DNA from: Actinomyces provencensis
GTDB lineage: Bacteria > Actinomycetota > Actinomycetes > Actinomycetales > Actinomycetaceae
Length of the DNA: 64,000 nucleotides
Assembly: GCF_900155435.1 (NCBI RefSeq)
Contig: NZ_LT700212.1
Location: 741,570-805,569 of the forward strand
Direction: 5' to 3'
Below are positions 35,623 through 45,362 of this stretch, piece after piece. The notes below the pieces were generated by a model that worked only from the letters and a program-made list of their open reading frames with translations, was not told the DNA's origin and searched no databases. The position numbers were made by a program, and so were the translations under genes. Each line of letters begins with the position of its first letter. The stretch's first letter is position 1.

Positions 35623-37641
35623 GTGCCATCAATCGACGTGACCATCGACGGCGAACCCCGCCAGCTCGAGGAGGGCACGACCGGCACCCAGTGGTACGCC
35701 GACCGACGTGAGGTCGTCGCCATCGAGGTCGACGGAACCCCGAAGGACCTCGCCACACCCCTGCCCACCGGCGCCACGGTCACCGCGATCACGATCGACT
35801 CGCCCACGGGCCTGGAGATCCTCCGCCACTCCACCACCCACGTCCTCGCCCAGGCCGTCCAGCAGGTGTTCCCCGACGTGAACCTCGGTATCGGGCCCTA
35901 CATCACCGACGGGTTCTACTACGACTTCGGCAACATCGACGCCGTCACACCGGAACTCCTGCGCGACCTCGACAAGCGCATGAAGCGCATCGTCAAGGAG
36001 GGCCAGACCTTCCGTCGCCGCGTCGTCTCCGAGGCGGAGGCCCGCGAGGAACTCGCGGACCAGCCCTTCAAGCTGGAGCTGGTGGAGACCAAGGGCTCAG
36101 GTGCCGATGACGGTTCCTCCGTGGAGGTCGGCCACGGCGAGCTCACCATCTACGACAACGTCCGCCGCGACGGCACCGTCGCCTGGAAGGACCTGTGCCG
36201 CGGCCCCCACCTGCCCTCCACGCGTCTGATCGGCAACGGCTTCGCGCTCACGAAGTCCTCGGCCGCGTACTGGCGCGGGGACCAGTCCCGTGACGCGCTC
36301 CAGCGCATCTACGGCACCGCCTGGGCCACGAAGGACGACCTCGTCGCCTACCAGGAGCGCCTCAAGGAGGCGGAGCGACGCGACCACCGCCGCCTCGGCG
36401 CGGAGCTCGACCTCTACTCCTTCCCGGAGGAGGTCGGACCGGGGCTGGTGCTCTTCCACCCCAAGGGGGGCATCCTGCGCCACGTCATCGAGGAGTACGT
36501 CGTCCAGCGCCACCTGGAGGCGGGCTTCGACTTCGTCCACACCCCCGAGATCACCAAGGGCGGCGTGTTCCACAAGTCGGGCCACCTGCCCTACTACGCG
36601 GACACCATGTTCCCCCCGATGTCCGTGGACGAGGAGCGTGACGCCGAGGGCCACGTGACCCGGGCCGGCCAGGAGTACTACCTCAAGGCCATGAACTGCC
36701 CGATGCACAACCTGATCTTCGCCAGCCGCGGGCGCTCCTACCGTGAGCTGCCGCTGCGCTTCTTCGAGATGGGCCACGACTACCGCTACGAGAAGTCGGG
36801 CGTGGTCCACGGCCTGACCCGCATGCGCGGGTTCACCCAGGACGACTCCCACACCTACTGCACCCCCGACCAGGCCGAGGACGAGATCAAGATGCTCCTC
36901 GACTTCTTCCTGGGCATCCTGCGCGACTTCGGGCTCACCGAGTTCTACCTGGAGCTGTCCACCCGGGACGAGTCGGGGAAGAAGAAGGACAAGTTCATCG
37001 GCTCCGACGAGGAGTGGGCCGAGGCCACCCGGATCCTGGAGGACGCCTGCGCCTCCACCGGCCTGGACCTGGTCCCCGACCCCGGTGGCGCGGCCTTCTA
37101 CGGCCCCAAGGTCTCCGTGCAGGTCAAGGACGCCATCGGGCGGACCTGGCAGATGTCGACCGTGCAGTACGACTTCAACCAGCCGCGTGGCTTCGACCTG
37201 CAGTACACGGCCGCCGACGGTTCCCGCCAGCGTCCCGTCATGATCCACTCCGCCAAGCTCGGGTCGGTCGAACGCTTCATCGGCGTCCTCGTCGAGCACT
37301 ACGCGGGGGCCTTCCCCGCCTGGCTCGCCCCCGTGCAGGTCCGCCTGGTGCCCGTCGCGGAGGCCTTCGACGGCTACGTCGACGAGGTCGCGGCGCAACT
37401 GCGCGCCCGCGGCGTGCGCGTCGAGGTCGACCACTCCGATGACCGCTTCGGGAAGAAGATCCGCAACGCCGCCAAGGAGAAGGTGCCCTACACCCTCATC
37501 GCCGGGGGCGAGGACGTGGCCGCAGGCGCGGTCTCCTTCCGCTTCCGTGACGGCTCCCAGGAGAACGGCGTCCCGGTCGGGCAGGCGGTGGAACGGATCT
37601 GCGCGCACATCCGTGACCGCGTGAACACCGACGCGCTGTGA
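35623..37641 (+). CDS. thrS: Threonyl-tRNA synthetase
   Basis: A 672-residue class II synthetase. TGS domain at residues 1-62; editing domain with [11 protein letters not shown] (HxxxH) and the later CRGPH; catalytic core with motif 1 region, the zinc ligand Cys in NCPMHN, motif 2 [13 protein letters not shown] and motif 3 GSVERFIG; anticodon-binding domain from about 565. GTG at 35623 ([10 protein letters not shown]) is preferred over longer upstream frames because the TGS domain starts there and ggaggag precedes it. First gene of a run through HIT, PIP synthase, PatA and PimA, the same order as in mycobacteria. Confidence 0.97.
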   Translation: MPSIDVTIDGEPRQLEEGTTGTQWYADRREVVAIEVDGTPKDLATPLPTGATVTAITIDSPTGLEILRHSTTHVLAQAVQQVFPDVNLGIGPYITDGFYYDFGNIDAVTPELLRDLDKRMKRIVKEGQTFRRRVVSEAEAREELADQPFKLELVETKGSGADDGSSVEVGHGELTIYDNVRRDGTVAWKDLCRGPHLPSTRLIGNGFALTKSSAAYWRGDQSRDALQRIYGTAWATKDDLVAYQERLKEAERRDHRRLGAELDLYSFPEEVGPGLVLFHPKGGILRHVIEEYVVQRHLEAGFDFVHTPEITKGGVFHKSGHLPYYADTMFPPMSVDEERDAEGHVTRAGQEYYLKAMNCPMHNLIFASRGRSYRELPLRFFEMGHDYRYEKSGVVHGLTRMRGFTQDDSHTYCTPDQAEDEIKMLLDFFLGILRDFGLTEFYLELSTRDESGKKKDKFIGSDEEWAEATRILEDACASTGLDLVPDPGGAAFYGPKVSVQVKDAIGRTWQMSTVQYDFNQPRGFDLQYTAADGSRQRPVMIHSAKLGSVERFIGVLVEHYAGAFPAWLAPVQVRLVPVAEAFDGYVDEVAAQLRARGVRVEVDHSDDRFGKKIRNAAKEKVPYTLIAGGEDVAAGAVSFRFRDGSQENGVPVGQAVERICAHIRDRVNTDAL

Positions 37642-37650
37642 GGTGCGCTG

Positions 37651-38256
37651 ATGGGCGATGAGGAACACGTCGAGGACGCGCGCACGCTGGCGGGTGTCCC
37701 CGACGGCTTCGACCGCTTCTGGACCCCCTACCGGATGGCCTACATCAACGGGGACCACAAGCCGGCGGACGCCTCGTCGGGGGAGTGCCCCTTCTGCGAG
37801 GCCCCGCGGCGCAGCGACGAGGACGCCCTCATCGTCCACCGCGGTCGCACCTGCTTCGTCCTGATGAACCTGTTCCCCTACAACTCCGGCCACATGCTCG
37901 TGTGCCCGTACCGACACGTCAGCGACTACACGGACCTGACGCCGGAGGAGCGTGACGAGCTGGGCGCCCTCACCGCCACCGCCATGCGCGTCGAGCGGGA
38001 GGTCGCTCACCCCCACGGCTTCAACCTGGGCATGAACCAGGGGGAGGTCGCGGGAGCAGGGATCGCCGCCCACCTCCACCAGCACGTCGTGCCGCGCTGG
38101 GCGGGGGACGCGAACTTCCTGCCCATCATCGCCCGGACCAAGGCCATCCCCGAGCTCCTCGAGGATGCCCGCACCAGGCTCGCCGCGGCCTGGCCCGACG
38201 AGGGCGGGACCACGACCGCGCACGCACCGACCACTCCGCGTCCCCAGGAGGACTGA
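37651..38256 (+). CDS. HIT-family nucleotide hydrolase/phosphorylase
   Basis: A 201-residue HIT protein with the catalytic triad HLHQHVVPRW near residues 141-150 and a CPFC zinc knuckle near 49-52. Its position between thrS and the PIP synthase matches mycobacterial Rv2613c, described as a diadenosine tetraphosphate phosphorylase; the same role is plausible. ATG at 37651 lies 9 bases after thrS. The stop overlaps the next start by one base (TGATG). Confidence 0.9.
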   Translation: MGDEEHVEDARTLAGVPDGFDRFWTPYRMAYINGDHKPADASSGECPFCEAPRRSDEDALIVHRGRTCFVLMNLFPYNSGHMLVCPYRHVSDYTDLTPEERDELGALTATAMRVEREVAHPHGFNLGMNQGEVAGAGIAAHLHQHVVPRWAGDANFLPIIARTKAIPELLEDARTRLAAAWPDEGGTTTAHAPTTPRPQED

Positions 38257-38873
38257 TGCTCGGCAACCACGGGCGTTCCATCACCCGCACGATCTTCACC
38301 CCCTTCGCACGGGTGCTCGCCGCCCTGCACGTCACCCCCGACATGGTGACGGTCACGGGCACCCTGCTCACCATCGGGATCTCGGTGGGCGTGCTGGCAC
38401 GGGGCCACCTCGCCATCGGCGGCATCCTGCTGGGGGTCGTGCTCTTCTGCGACTCGGTCGACGGCGTCCTGGCACGCATGACGGGACAGGAGTCGCAGTT
38501 CGGGGCGTTCCTCGACTCGACCCTGGACCGTCTCGGTGACGGTGCCGTCTTCGGCGCACTGCTCGCCTGGGCGGCGCTGGGCATGGAGGACGGCCCGGTG
38601 CGCACCGTCAGCGTCATCGCCGGCACCATCGCCATGGTCGGGGTGGGAACCGTCCCCTACGCCCGCGCGCGGGCCGAGACGGTGGGCGTCATCGCGAAGG
38701 TCGGGATCGCCGAGCGCACCGACCGGCTCATCGTGGGACTCGTCTGTGCGGCGGTCACCCAGTGGGGGCTGCCGCAGTGGATGTACGCCGTGGGACTGTG
38801 CTGGGTCGCCTTCGCCTCCCTGGTGACCGTCGTCCAGCGCATCGTCTTCACCCGACGGGCGCTGGCCCGGTGA
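38256..38873 (+). CDS. pgsA1: Phosphatidylinositol phosphate synthase (CDP-alcohol phosphatidyltransferase)
   Basis: A 205-residue membrane enzyme with about six transmembrane helices. The CDP-alcohol phosphotransferase signature is complete: DSVDGVLARMTG...GAFLDSTLD, with the four metal-binding aspartates. In Actinobacteria the copy upstream of patA-pimA makes phosphatidylinositol phosphate from CDP-DAG and inositol phosphate, the first step to PI and PI-mannosides. Coupled to the HIT gene by TGATG and to patA by GTGA. Confidence 0.9.
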   Translation: MLGNHGRSITRTIFTPFARVLAALHVTPDMVTVTGTLLTIGISVGVLARGHLAIGGILLGVVLFCDSVDGVLARMTGQESQFGAFLDSTLDRLGDGAVFGALLAWAALGMEDGPVRTVSVIAGTIAMVGVGTVPYARARAETVGVIAKVGIAERTDRLIVGLVCAAVTQWGLPQWMYAVGLCWVAFASLVTVVQRIVFTRRALAR

Positions 38874-39820
38874 GCGGCCGGCTCACCGCATCCCTCTACC
38901 TCGCCGCGTGGAGGATCGCCCCCAGGCTGCCCATCGGCGTCGTCAGGGGCTTCTCGGGCATCGTGGCGGACCTCGCGTGGCTGTCCAGGGGCAGGCAGGT
39001 GCGCCGCCTGGAGGACAACCACGCGCGTCTGCTGGGTCGACGCCCCACCCGGACCGAGGCGAGGGCCGCCGTCCGCTCCCACATGCGCAACTACGCCGAG
39101 CAGTTCGCCCTGGGTGGTTTCACCCGTGAGCAGATCGCCGTGGTCCTGCGCATGGACCCCCCGGACCTGCTGCGCACGCTCGGTGCGGACGGGCCCGTGG
39201 TGCTGGCACTGACGCACTCGGGCAACTGGGACCTGGGGGGCGCGGACGTCGCGCAGAACGTCATGCCCATCCTCACGGTCGCCGAACGCCTGGACCCCCC
39301 CGAACTCTTCGACGCCTTCGTCACCTTCCGTGAGGGCCTGGGGATGGAGATCATCGGGGCGGGCAGGGGGGAGTCGGTCTTCCCGCAACTCGTGGAGCGC
39401 GCCCGTGGACGCAGTGTCGTCGTGCCGTTGCTGGCCGACAGGGACGTCACGGGCGCCGGGATCGAGGTCGACCTGTGCGGTCACCGGGCACTCGTGGCCG
39501 CAGGGCCCGCGGCCCTGGCGGAGCGACTCGGACGACCCCTGGTGACCGGAGTGCTCCACTACGTCGACGAACCCGGCGGGGCCACCCTCGCCCTCGAGCT
39601 CAGGGGCCCCGTCCCGGCGCCCGGGCCCACGGCCACCCACACGGGTGTGGAGACCCACACCCAGGCCTGGGTGGACGCCGTCGCTCCCCTCATGCGTGAG
39701 TACGTGCGAGACTGGCACATGATGCAACCCGTGTTCGTCGAGGACCTCGACCCGGAGCGCCTTGCGAGGGCCCGGGAGAGGCACCGACGCAAGGAACAGG
39801 AGGAGGCGGAACGCCCATGA
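38870..39820 (+). CDS. patA: Phosphatidylinositol mannoside acyltransferase PatA
   Basis: A 316-residue HtrB/LpxL-like acyltransferase that acylates the mannose of PIM1/PIM2 at the cytosolic membrane face. It has the conserved His-x4-Asp-like catalytic region THSGNWDLGG near 107-116 and the second motif VPLLADRDVTGAGIEVDLCG. GTG at 38870 overlaps the PIP synthase stop (GTGA); longer upstream frames run through that gene. The stop overlaps pimA by 4 bases. Confidence 0.92.
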   Translation: MSGRLTASLYLAAWRIAPRLPIGVVRGFSGIVADLAWLSRGRQVRRLEDNHARLLGRRPTRTEARAAVRSHMRNYAEQFALGGFTREQIAVVLRMDPPDLLRTLGADGPVVLALTHSGNWDLGGADVAQNVMPILTVAERLDPPELFDAFVTFREGLGMEIIGAGRGESVFPQLVERARGRSVVVPLLADRDVTGAGIEVDLCGHRALVAAGPAALAERLGRPLVTGVLHYVDEPGGATLALELRGPVPAPGPTATHTGVETHTQAWVDAVAPLMREYVRDWHMMQPVFVEDLDPERLARARERHRRKEQEEAERP

Positions 39821-40992
39821 GGATCGGGATCGTCAACCCGTACTCCTGGGACGTGCCCGGCGGTGTCCAGTACCACGTGCGCGACCTCGCCGGTGAGTTG
39901 ATCCGGCGTGGCCACGAGGTCTCCGTGCTCACCCCCTCCTCGAAGTCGGTCCTCCCCGACTTCGCAGTGTCCGTGGGACCCGCCGTGCCCATCCCCTTCA
40001 ACGGCTCCGTCGCCCGTCTCTCCTTCGGACCCGTGGTCTCCGCCCGCACGAGGCGGTGGCTCGACGAGGGCGCCTTCGACGTCCTGCACGTCCACGAGCC
40101 GACCGTCCCCTCCATCTCCATGCTGGCCGTCATGAACGCCGACTCGCCGGTGGTGGGCACCTTCCATTCCGCCATGGAGCGTTCCTATGCGCGCGAGGCG
40201 ACCGCCGGGGTGGTGCGTCCCCTGATGGAACGCCTCTCCGCACGCATCGCCGTCTCGGAGGAGGCACGGCGCACCCTGGTCGAGCACCACGGGGGCGATG
40301 CCGTCATCATCCCCAACGGGGTGGAGACGGCCTCCTTCCGCAGCGCCTCACCGCTCCCGCGCTGGGAACAGACGCCCGAGCGTCCCGTCATCACCTTCCT
40401 CGGACGGCTCGACGAGCCCCGCAAGGGGCTGCCCGTCTTCGCTCGCGCCGTCCCCCGTGTCCTGGAGGCCCACCCCGGCACCCGGTTCCTCATCGCCGGC
40501 CGTGGCAGTGCCGAGGAGGAACGTGGTGCGCTGGGCGCGCTGGGGGACTCGGTGGAGTTCCTCGGGGAGATCACGGACTCCGAGAAGGAGTCCCTGCTGC
40601 GTGGTTCCACCGTCTACGTCGCCCCCCAGACCGGGGGCGAGTCCTTCGGGATCGTCCTCGTGGAGGCGATGTCGGCCGGATGTGCGGTCGTGGCCGCCGA
40701 CCTGGAGGCCTTCCGCGCGGTCCTGGCGGACGGGAGGGCCGGGATCCTCTTCCCCAACGGTGACTCCGACGCCCTGGCGGACGCCCTCGTCCATGCCCTG
40801 GACGACCGGGCAGCCCTCGCGGAGGTGGCACGGGCGGGGGAGCGGGCCTCCGCCCAGTACGACTGGGGTGTCGTCACCGAACGCATCCTGGCCGTGTACC
40901 AGACCGTCGTCGGGGCCTCGCCCTCGCGCGAGGGTCGCCCCACCACCGCCCTGTCCCTGCTGCGGGGCCGCCTGCGGAGCGAACAGGCATGA
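39817..40992 (+). CDS. pimA: Phosphatidylinositol alpha-mannosyltransferase PimA
   Basis: A 391-residue GT4 (GT-B fold) enzyme that transfers mannose from GDP-mannose to position 2 of PI. N-terminal MRIGIVNPYSWDVPGGVQYHVRDLA with the Gly-rich loop; HVHEPTVPSISML; the middle hinge IIPNGVE; and the C-terminal nucleotide-sugar site GESFGIVLVEAMSAG (ESFGIVLVE carrying the E-x7-E motif). Start ATGA overlap with patA. Completes the PI-to-PIM1 pathway with the two genes before it. Confidence 0.94.
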   Translation: MRIGIVNPYSWDVPGGVQYHVRDLAGELIRRGHEVSVLTPSSKSVLPDFAVSVGPAVPIPFNGSVARLSFGPVVSARTRRWLDEGAFDVLHVHEPTVPSISMLAVMNADSPVVGTFHSAMERSYAREATAGVVRPLMERLSARIAVSEEARRTLVEHHGGDAVIIPNGVETASFRSASPLPRWEQTPERPVITFLGRLDEPRKGLPVFARAVPRVLEAHPGTRFLIAGRGSAEEERGALGALGDSVEFLGEITDSEKESLLRGSTVYVAPQTGGESFGIVLVEAMSAGCAVVAADLEAFRAVLADGRAGILFPNGDSDALADALVHALDDRAALAEVARAGERASAQYDWGVVTERILAVYQTVVGASPSREGRPTTALSLLRGRLRSEQA

Positions 40993-41603
40993 GCGGGGCC
41001 TGGTGGGTGCTCATCGCCGTCGTGGTCGCAGTGGTGCTGGTCGCGTCGTGGTACTCCTTCCAGCTCGCCAAGCGACTCGACCGGCTCCACTGCCGCCTGC
41101 TGTCCACCCGTGACGCCCTGGACCGGCTCACCGTCCGTCGGGCGTCCGAGGCGCGCCTGCTCGTCGCCTCGGGCCTGCTCCCCCCCGACGGTGCCGCATC
41201 CGTGGACCGCGCGGCCCTGGACTGCCTGACGGGGGAGGAGGCACTCTTCGTCATGGACGACCTGGACCGCAGGCGTGACGGGCTCCACGACGGCGTCGTC
41301 GACGAGCACGCCGTGGCCGAGCGCAATGAGCGGGAGTCGGCCCTCACCCGCGCCGTGCGGGAGACCCTGACCCCTGACGAACGCGACCGTGTGGCGGAGG
41401 CCCCCGGGGGCCGCGAGCTCCTGGACTCCCTGGACATGGCCTGCTACCGCGTCCAGCTGGCACGCTCGATGCACAACCTGGACGTCACCCAGGTGCTCCA
41501 CCTGCGGGAGAACCCCTGGGTGCGGCTGCTACGCCTCTACGGGCGCGCCCCCGCCCCGTCCACCATCGACTTCGATGACGCGACGACGACCGCCGGTGCG
41601 TGA
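40989..41603 (+). CDS. Conserved membrane-anchored protein of the PIM locus, function unknown
   Basis: A 204-residue protein with one N-terminal transmembrane helix (WWVLIAVVVAVVLVASWY) and a cytosolic, mostly helical domain rich in charged residues (LDRLHCRLLSTRDALDRLTVRRA, coiled-coil-like). It overlaps the pimA stop by 4 bases and so is translationally coupled. In mycobacteria the gene after pimA (Rv2609c) encodes a membrane-anchored protein ending in a NUDIX domain; here the NUDIX domain may be the separate gene at 42900. That split is inference from position only. Confidence 0.75.
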   Translation: MSGAWWVLIAVVVAVVLVASWYSFQLAKRLDRLHCRLLSTRDALDRLTVRRASEARLLVASGLLPPDGAASVDRAALDCLTGEEALFVMDDLDRRRDGLHDGVVDEHAVAERNERESALTRAVRETLTPDERDRVAEAPGGRELLDSLDMACYRVQLARSMHNLDVTQVLHLRENPWVRLLRLYGRAPAPSTIDFDDATTTAGA

Positions 41604-41616
41604 GGTGGGGGGATCC

Positions 41617-42903
41617 ATGGACGGGGACGACGGCCGCTGGGGCGGCCCGGGCGAGGAGTACCGGCTGGGGCGCATCGCCGCAGCGGGGTCCGGGGCCGCC
41701 GAGCAGGCGGCGGAGGTCCCGGCCACCGGTGGCCCCCGACCCGGTGCGGGTGCCCCCGTGTGGGACGTGCCGCGCCGACGCCGCTCGCTGCCCTGGTTCG
41801 AGATCGTCTTCATCGGTCTCGGCGTCTCGGGGGTCGCGGCCCTGGTCGTGGGCTACGTCGTGGCCGGAGGGGTCGCCTCGACGGTGCTCATGTCCGTGCT
41901 CGCACTGTTCCCGCTGGTCTTCGTGGTGGCGCTGCTGCGCCACATCGACCGCTGGGAGCCGGAGCCCGTGGGACCGTGCGTGGTCGTCCTGCTGTGGGGC
42001 GCGGGTGTCGCGACCCTGGCGGCGTCCGTCGTCAACACGGCCATGCTCACCAATGTCGCGATGGTGACGGGTGACTACCGCAGTTCGATGGTCGTCGTCT
42101 CCGTCTTCGTGGCGCCCTTCGTGGAGGAGTTCCTCAAGGGCCTCGGGGTCGTCCTCATCGTGCTGTGGCGGCGCACCAGCCTGAACTCCCCCCTGGACGG
42201 CATCGTCTACGCCGGGTACGCGGGTGCCGGTTTCGCGTTCGTGGAGAACATCCAGTACTTCCTGGAGGCGGGACAGTCGGGGGGGATCTCCTTCGGGGCA
42301 GTGGTGTTCATGCGCGGTGTGCTCAGCCCCTTCGTGCACCCCATGGCGACGTCCTTCATCGGTCTCGCCCTGGGGTGGGCAGTGGTGCGCATGCGGTCGC
42401 GCCGGGCGTGGGTGTGGATGTGGCCGCTGGGGTGGTTCGCGGCCGTGGCGGTGCACGGACTGTGGAACCTGCTGGCCAGCAGTGCGGGGATGTCGTGGAT
42501 CGGTTGGTACCTGGCGGTGGAGTTCCCGCTCTTCGCCTGCTGGATGACCGCCCTCCTGCTCGCCGCACGTCGCGAGGCGGGCACGATCGCCCGCGGCCTG
42601 GAGCCCTACGTCCGCACGGGGTGGATACTGCCCGCCGAGGTCCCCGTGGTCGTCGACCGCGGTGCGCGTCGCAACGCACGCAGGTGGGCGCGCACGGGGG
42701 GCCGGTCGTCGGCGCGCGCGATGCGCACCTTCCAGGCCAGCGCCGCCAGCCTCGGCCTGGACCAGGTGATGATGTCACGGGTGGGGCGCCAGGAGGACCG
42801 TGTCGCCCACGACCGTGAACTCCTGGAGGGCCTGGGGGAGGCACGTCGGGAGTTCCTCCGTGCCACGCGCACGGCTGCGGCCCAGGCGGGGATGGGCGCA
42901 TGA
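41617..42903 (+). CDS. PrsW-family intramembrane metalloprotease
   Basis: A 428-residue polytopic protein with a disordered N-tail (1-50), about eight transmembrane segments and a charged C-tail. The PrsW active-site motifs are all present: EEFLKGL (EExxK type), FAFVENIQYF, SPFVHPMATSF with a metal-binding His, and HGLWN. In Bacillus PrsW cleaves anti-sigma factor RsiW; the substrate here is unknown. ATG at 41617 follows a strong RBS (ggggggat); in-frame GTGs at 41596 and 41605 are possible. The stop overlaps the NUDIX start by 4 bases. Confidence 0.88.
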   Translation: MDGDDGRWGGPGEEYRLGRIAAAGSGAAEQAAEVPATGGPRPGAGAPVWDVPRRRRSLPWFEIVFIGLGVSGVAALVVGYVVAGGVASTVLMSVLALFPLVFVVALLRHIDRWEPEPVGPCVVVLLWGAGVATLAASVVNTAMLTNVAMVTGDYRSSMVVVSVFVAPFVEEFLKGLGVVLIVLWRRTSLNSPLDGIVYAGYAGAGFAFVENIQYFLEAGQSGGISFGAVVFMRGVLSPFVHPMATSFIGLALGWAVVRMRSRRAWVWMWPLGWFAAVAVHGLWNLLASSAGMSWIGWYLAVEFPLFACWMTALLLAARREAGTIARGLEPYVRTGWILPAEVPVVVDRGARRNARRWARTGGRSSARAMRTFQASAASLGLDQVMMSRVGRQEDRVAHDRELLEGLGEARREFLRATRTAAAQAGMGA

Positions 42904-43442
42904 CGGACCTGGGTCCGGAGTGGGTCCCCGACGAGTACGGCGTCCCCCACCGCGAAGCGGGCCGGGTGGTCCTCTTCGACCCCCGGGGGCGTCTCCTGCT
43001 GGCGATCGGGCACGACCTCCACCAACCGGACCGGCACTGGTGGTTCACCATCGGGGGAGGTCTGACCGCAGGGGAGACCCCCCGCGAGGGCGCCTCGAGG
43101 GAGCTTCGCGAGGAGACGGGGATCAGTGTGCTCCCCTCGCAGATGGTGGGACCGGTGCTCTACAGACGCGCGGAGTTCGACTTCCTCAACGTCACCGCCC
43201 GCCAGGACGAGTGGTTCTTCGTCGCCCACACCGCCCGCGTGGCGCTCGACCGTGCCGGGTGGACCGACCTGGAGCGCGAGGTGGTCGACGGGCAGAAGTG
43301 GTGGGACCTGGACGAGTTGGAGGTGGAGTCACAGCGGGTGCAGGTCTACCCCCGCGACCTGGTCCCCCTGGCCCGCTCCTGGAGGCAGGGGTGGGACGGC
43401 ACCACCCTCACCGTCCACGAGGGACGGGACCCCTCGAGCTGA
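42900..43442 (+). CDS. NUDIX hydrolase
   Basis: A 180-residue protein with a perfect Nudix box at residues 53-75 (GGLTAGE...RELREETGI). HWWFTIGGG before the box and QDEWFFVAHTA after it fit nucleoside diphosphate-X hydrolases; the substrate is not predictable. Coupled to PrsW by ATGA. It ends at a convergent junction with the sugar locus. Confidence 0.92.
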   Translation: MTDLGPEWVPDEYGVPHREAGRVVLFDPRGRLLLAIGHDLHQPDRHWWFTIGGGLTAGETPREGASRELREETGISVLPSQMVGPVLYRRAEFDFLNVTARQDEWFFVAHTARVALDRAGWTDLEREVVDGQKWWDLDELEVESQRVQVYPRDLVPLARSWRQGWDGTTLTVHEGRDPSS

Positions 43443-43454
43443 TCCGCCCCGACC

Positions 43455-43476
43455 CGGTCCGCCCCGAGCCGGACCG
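43455..43476. terminator. Convergent hairpin terminator between NUDIX and ROK kinase genes
   Basis: CGGTCCG and CGGACCG form a perfect 7-bp stem with an 8-base loop in the 35-base gap between two convergent stops, so it can serve both directions. Confidence 0.5.
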
Positions 43477-43477
43477 C

Positions 43478-44443
43478 TCAGCCGGGGGATCGCAGCGCCG
43501 CCAGGCACGCCCCCAAGGTGGCCACCTCCAGGTCGGGGGGGGGGACCAGGACCAGGCGCGAGGCCAGGTCCATCTGCGTGAGGAATCCCGAGTCGTGTGC
43601 GCGTGAGCGCAGGGTGTCCTGCAGCTCCTCGAGGAAGGGCTGGCCGGCCTCGCTCACGCCGCCCCCGATGAGGATGGCGGCCACGTCGACACCGAGCCCG
43701 ACCAGGGTCACCGCGTGGGCGACCGCACCCATCCACTGGTCCAGCACCGTACGGGCGCGGGGGTCGCCCTCGTGCGCGCTCCGGAGGAGGTCCGTGACCG
43801 GACGGGTGGCGGGGTCCGTGTCCCACATGCCCGCCAGGGCGCGCCCGGAGGCGTAGAGCTCCAGGCACCCGTGCTGCCCGCAGGGGCACAGGGGCCCGTC
43901 CTCGCGGTAGGGGATGTGTCCGATCTCCCCGGCGCTCCCCCGGGAACCCGTGCGAGGGACCCCGTCGAGCACCATGCCGGCGGCCAGCCCCGTGCCCAAC
44001 GAGATCAGCGCCACGTCGTCCCCGACCCCCAGCGCATGTGCGGCACCGAGGGTGGCGGCGGCGACGTCGTTCTCGAGGTGGACGGGGACCCCGGTGAGCT
44101 CCGCCACGAGGCCCGCCAAGGGGAGTGCCTCGGCCCCGATGCCGACGTTGACTCCGTTCGCCACGGTGCCGAGCATGGGGGAGACCACTCCGGGGATGCC
44201 GATGCCGATCGCGCGCAGGGTGAACTCCGCCGTGGCCGGGAGTGCGCCGGCCAGCTCGGCGAGCACCTCGTCGACGCTGACGAGGAGACCGTCCTGTCCG
44301 TGGAGGGTCCTGCGGCGGGCGGAGGCGACGGCCCCCAGGGAGGTGTAGGCGGTGGCCAGGGTCTTCGTCCCCCCGATGTCGATGCCGACGGCCACCTCCC
44401 CCGGGGCCAGGGCGGGGACGTCCCGGTGGTGCGCGGGGGTCAT
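43478..44443 (-). CDS. ROK-family sugar kinase
   Basis: A 321-residue cytosolic kinase. ATP-binding GIDIGGTKTL at residues 20-29, catalytic Asp in HLENDVAAATLG, and the ROK zinc motif CPCGQHGCLE after GEIGH. Its place as last gene of an ABC sugar operon with a divergent GH20 hexosaminidase suggests N-acetylglucosamine or a related amino sugar; glucose is the alternative. ATG at 44443 overlaps the permease stop by 4 bases; the longer frame upstream is antisense-like. Confidence 0.9.
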   Translation of the reverse strand: MTPAHHRDVPALAPGEVAVGIDIGGTKTLATAYTSLGAVASARRRTLHGQDGLLVSVDEVLAELAGALPATAEFTLRAIGIGIPGVVSPMLGTVANGVNVGIGAEALPLAGLVAELTGVPVHLENDVAAATLGAAHALGVGDDVALISLGTGLAAGMVLDGVPRTGSRGSAGEIGHIPYREDGPLCPCGQHGCLELYASGRALAGMWDTDPATRPVTDLLRSAHEGDPRARTVLDQWMGAVAHAVTLVGLGVDVAAILIGGGVSEAGQPFLEELQDTLRSRAHDSGFLTQMDLASRLVLVPPPDLEVATLGACLAALRSPG

Positions 44444-45362
44444 CCCTTCACCGCGCCCGAGACGAGGCCGGAGGTCATCCGGCCCTGGACGAGGAGGAAG
44501 AAGATGATGACCGGCACGGCGATCAGGGACGACGCCGCCATCACCTGGGCCCAGTCGACGCCGCGGTTCACGGAGGCGTTGAGGAACCCGCGCAGCCACA
44601 GCGGCAGGGTCTGCGAGCTGGCCTCGGGCAGGGCGATGAGGGCGATGGTGAACTCGTTCCACGCCTGCAGGAAGGCGTAGACCCCCGAGGCCACCAGGCC
44701 CGGCGCGAGCAGGGGGAAGGTGATGCGGATGAAGGCCTGCGTGCGCGAGAGCCCGTCGACCATGGCCGCCTCCTCGAGTTCCGCGGGCACCCCCGCCACG
44801 AACCCGCGCAGCATCCACACGGTGAAGGGGATGACGGCGGCGGAGTAGAGGACGGTGACACCGAGGACCGAGTTGAGTCCGAGGGCGGGCACGGTGGCCC
44901 CGATGGTGGAGAGCATCTTGTACTGGGCGATGAAGAGGCCCTCGGCGGGGAGCATCTGGATGAAGAGGACCGCGAGGACGAAGGACCTGCGGCCGCGGAA
45001 CTGGAAGCGCGAGATCGCCAGTGCCGCGAGGAAGGCGAACGTCAGGACCACCGCGACGGTGAGGAGGGTGATCGACAGGCTCATGCGCAGGGCGCTGGCG
45101 AAGCCGGGGTCGGTGGCCACACGGCGGAAGTTCGACAGGGTCGCGTTGGTCGGGAGGAACGAGGGCGGGACCTGGCGCAGCCTGGCGTTCGGGCTCAGGG
45201 CGGACAGCAGCATCCAGTACACCGGGAACACCCATGCGAGGGCGACGACCACGCCGAGCAGGTTTTGAGCAGGACCCGTCCGGGTCGGATGCGGGTGCGG
45301 TTCGCGGCGGGTCGCTCGGAGGTGGGGGTGGCACGGACGCCGGTGGTCGTCGGGGCGCTCAT
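44440..45362 (-). pseudogene. ABC sugar permease (MalG/NgcG type) with apparent single-base frameshift
   Basis: The C-terminal 270 residues (44440-45252) form a normal MalG-type permease with the EAA loop VPAELEEAAMVDGLSRTQAF. The natural N-terminus, MSAPTTTG...RPGRVLL, lies in another frame and starts at an ATG (45362) that overlaps the previous permease's stop by 4 bases. The frames would join as RVLLKNLLGVVVALAWVF if one more A were present in the AAAA run (TTTT on the plus strand, 45263-45266). As given, the protein is cut after about 33 correct residues, unless an internal GTG at 45252 is used, which would lose the N-tail and the start of TM1. It may be a real mutation, phase variation or a homopolymer sequencing error. 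Confidence 0.8.

Noticed and set aside
45252-45362. Programmed ribosomal frameshift in the permease gene
   Set aside because: A short A4 run without a proper slippery heptamer or a clear downstream stimulator in GC-rich context; together with a second deletion at a CCC run in the neighbouring gene, mutation or sequencing error is simpler.
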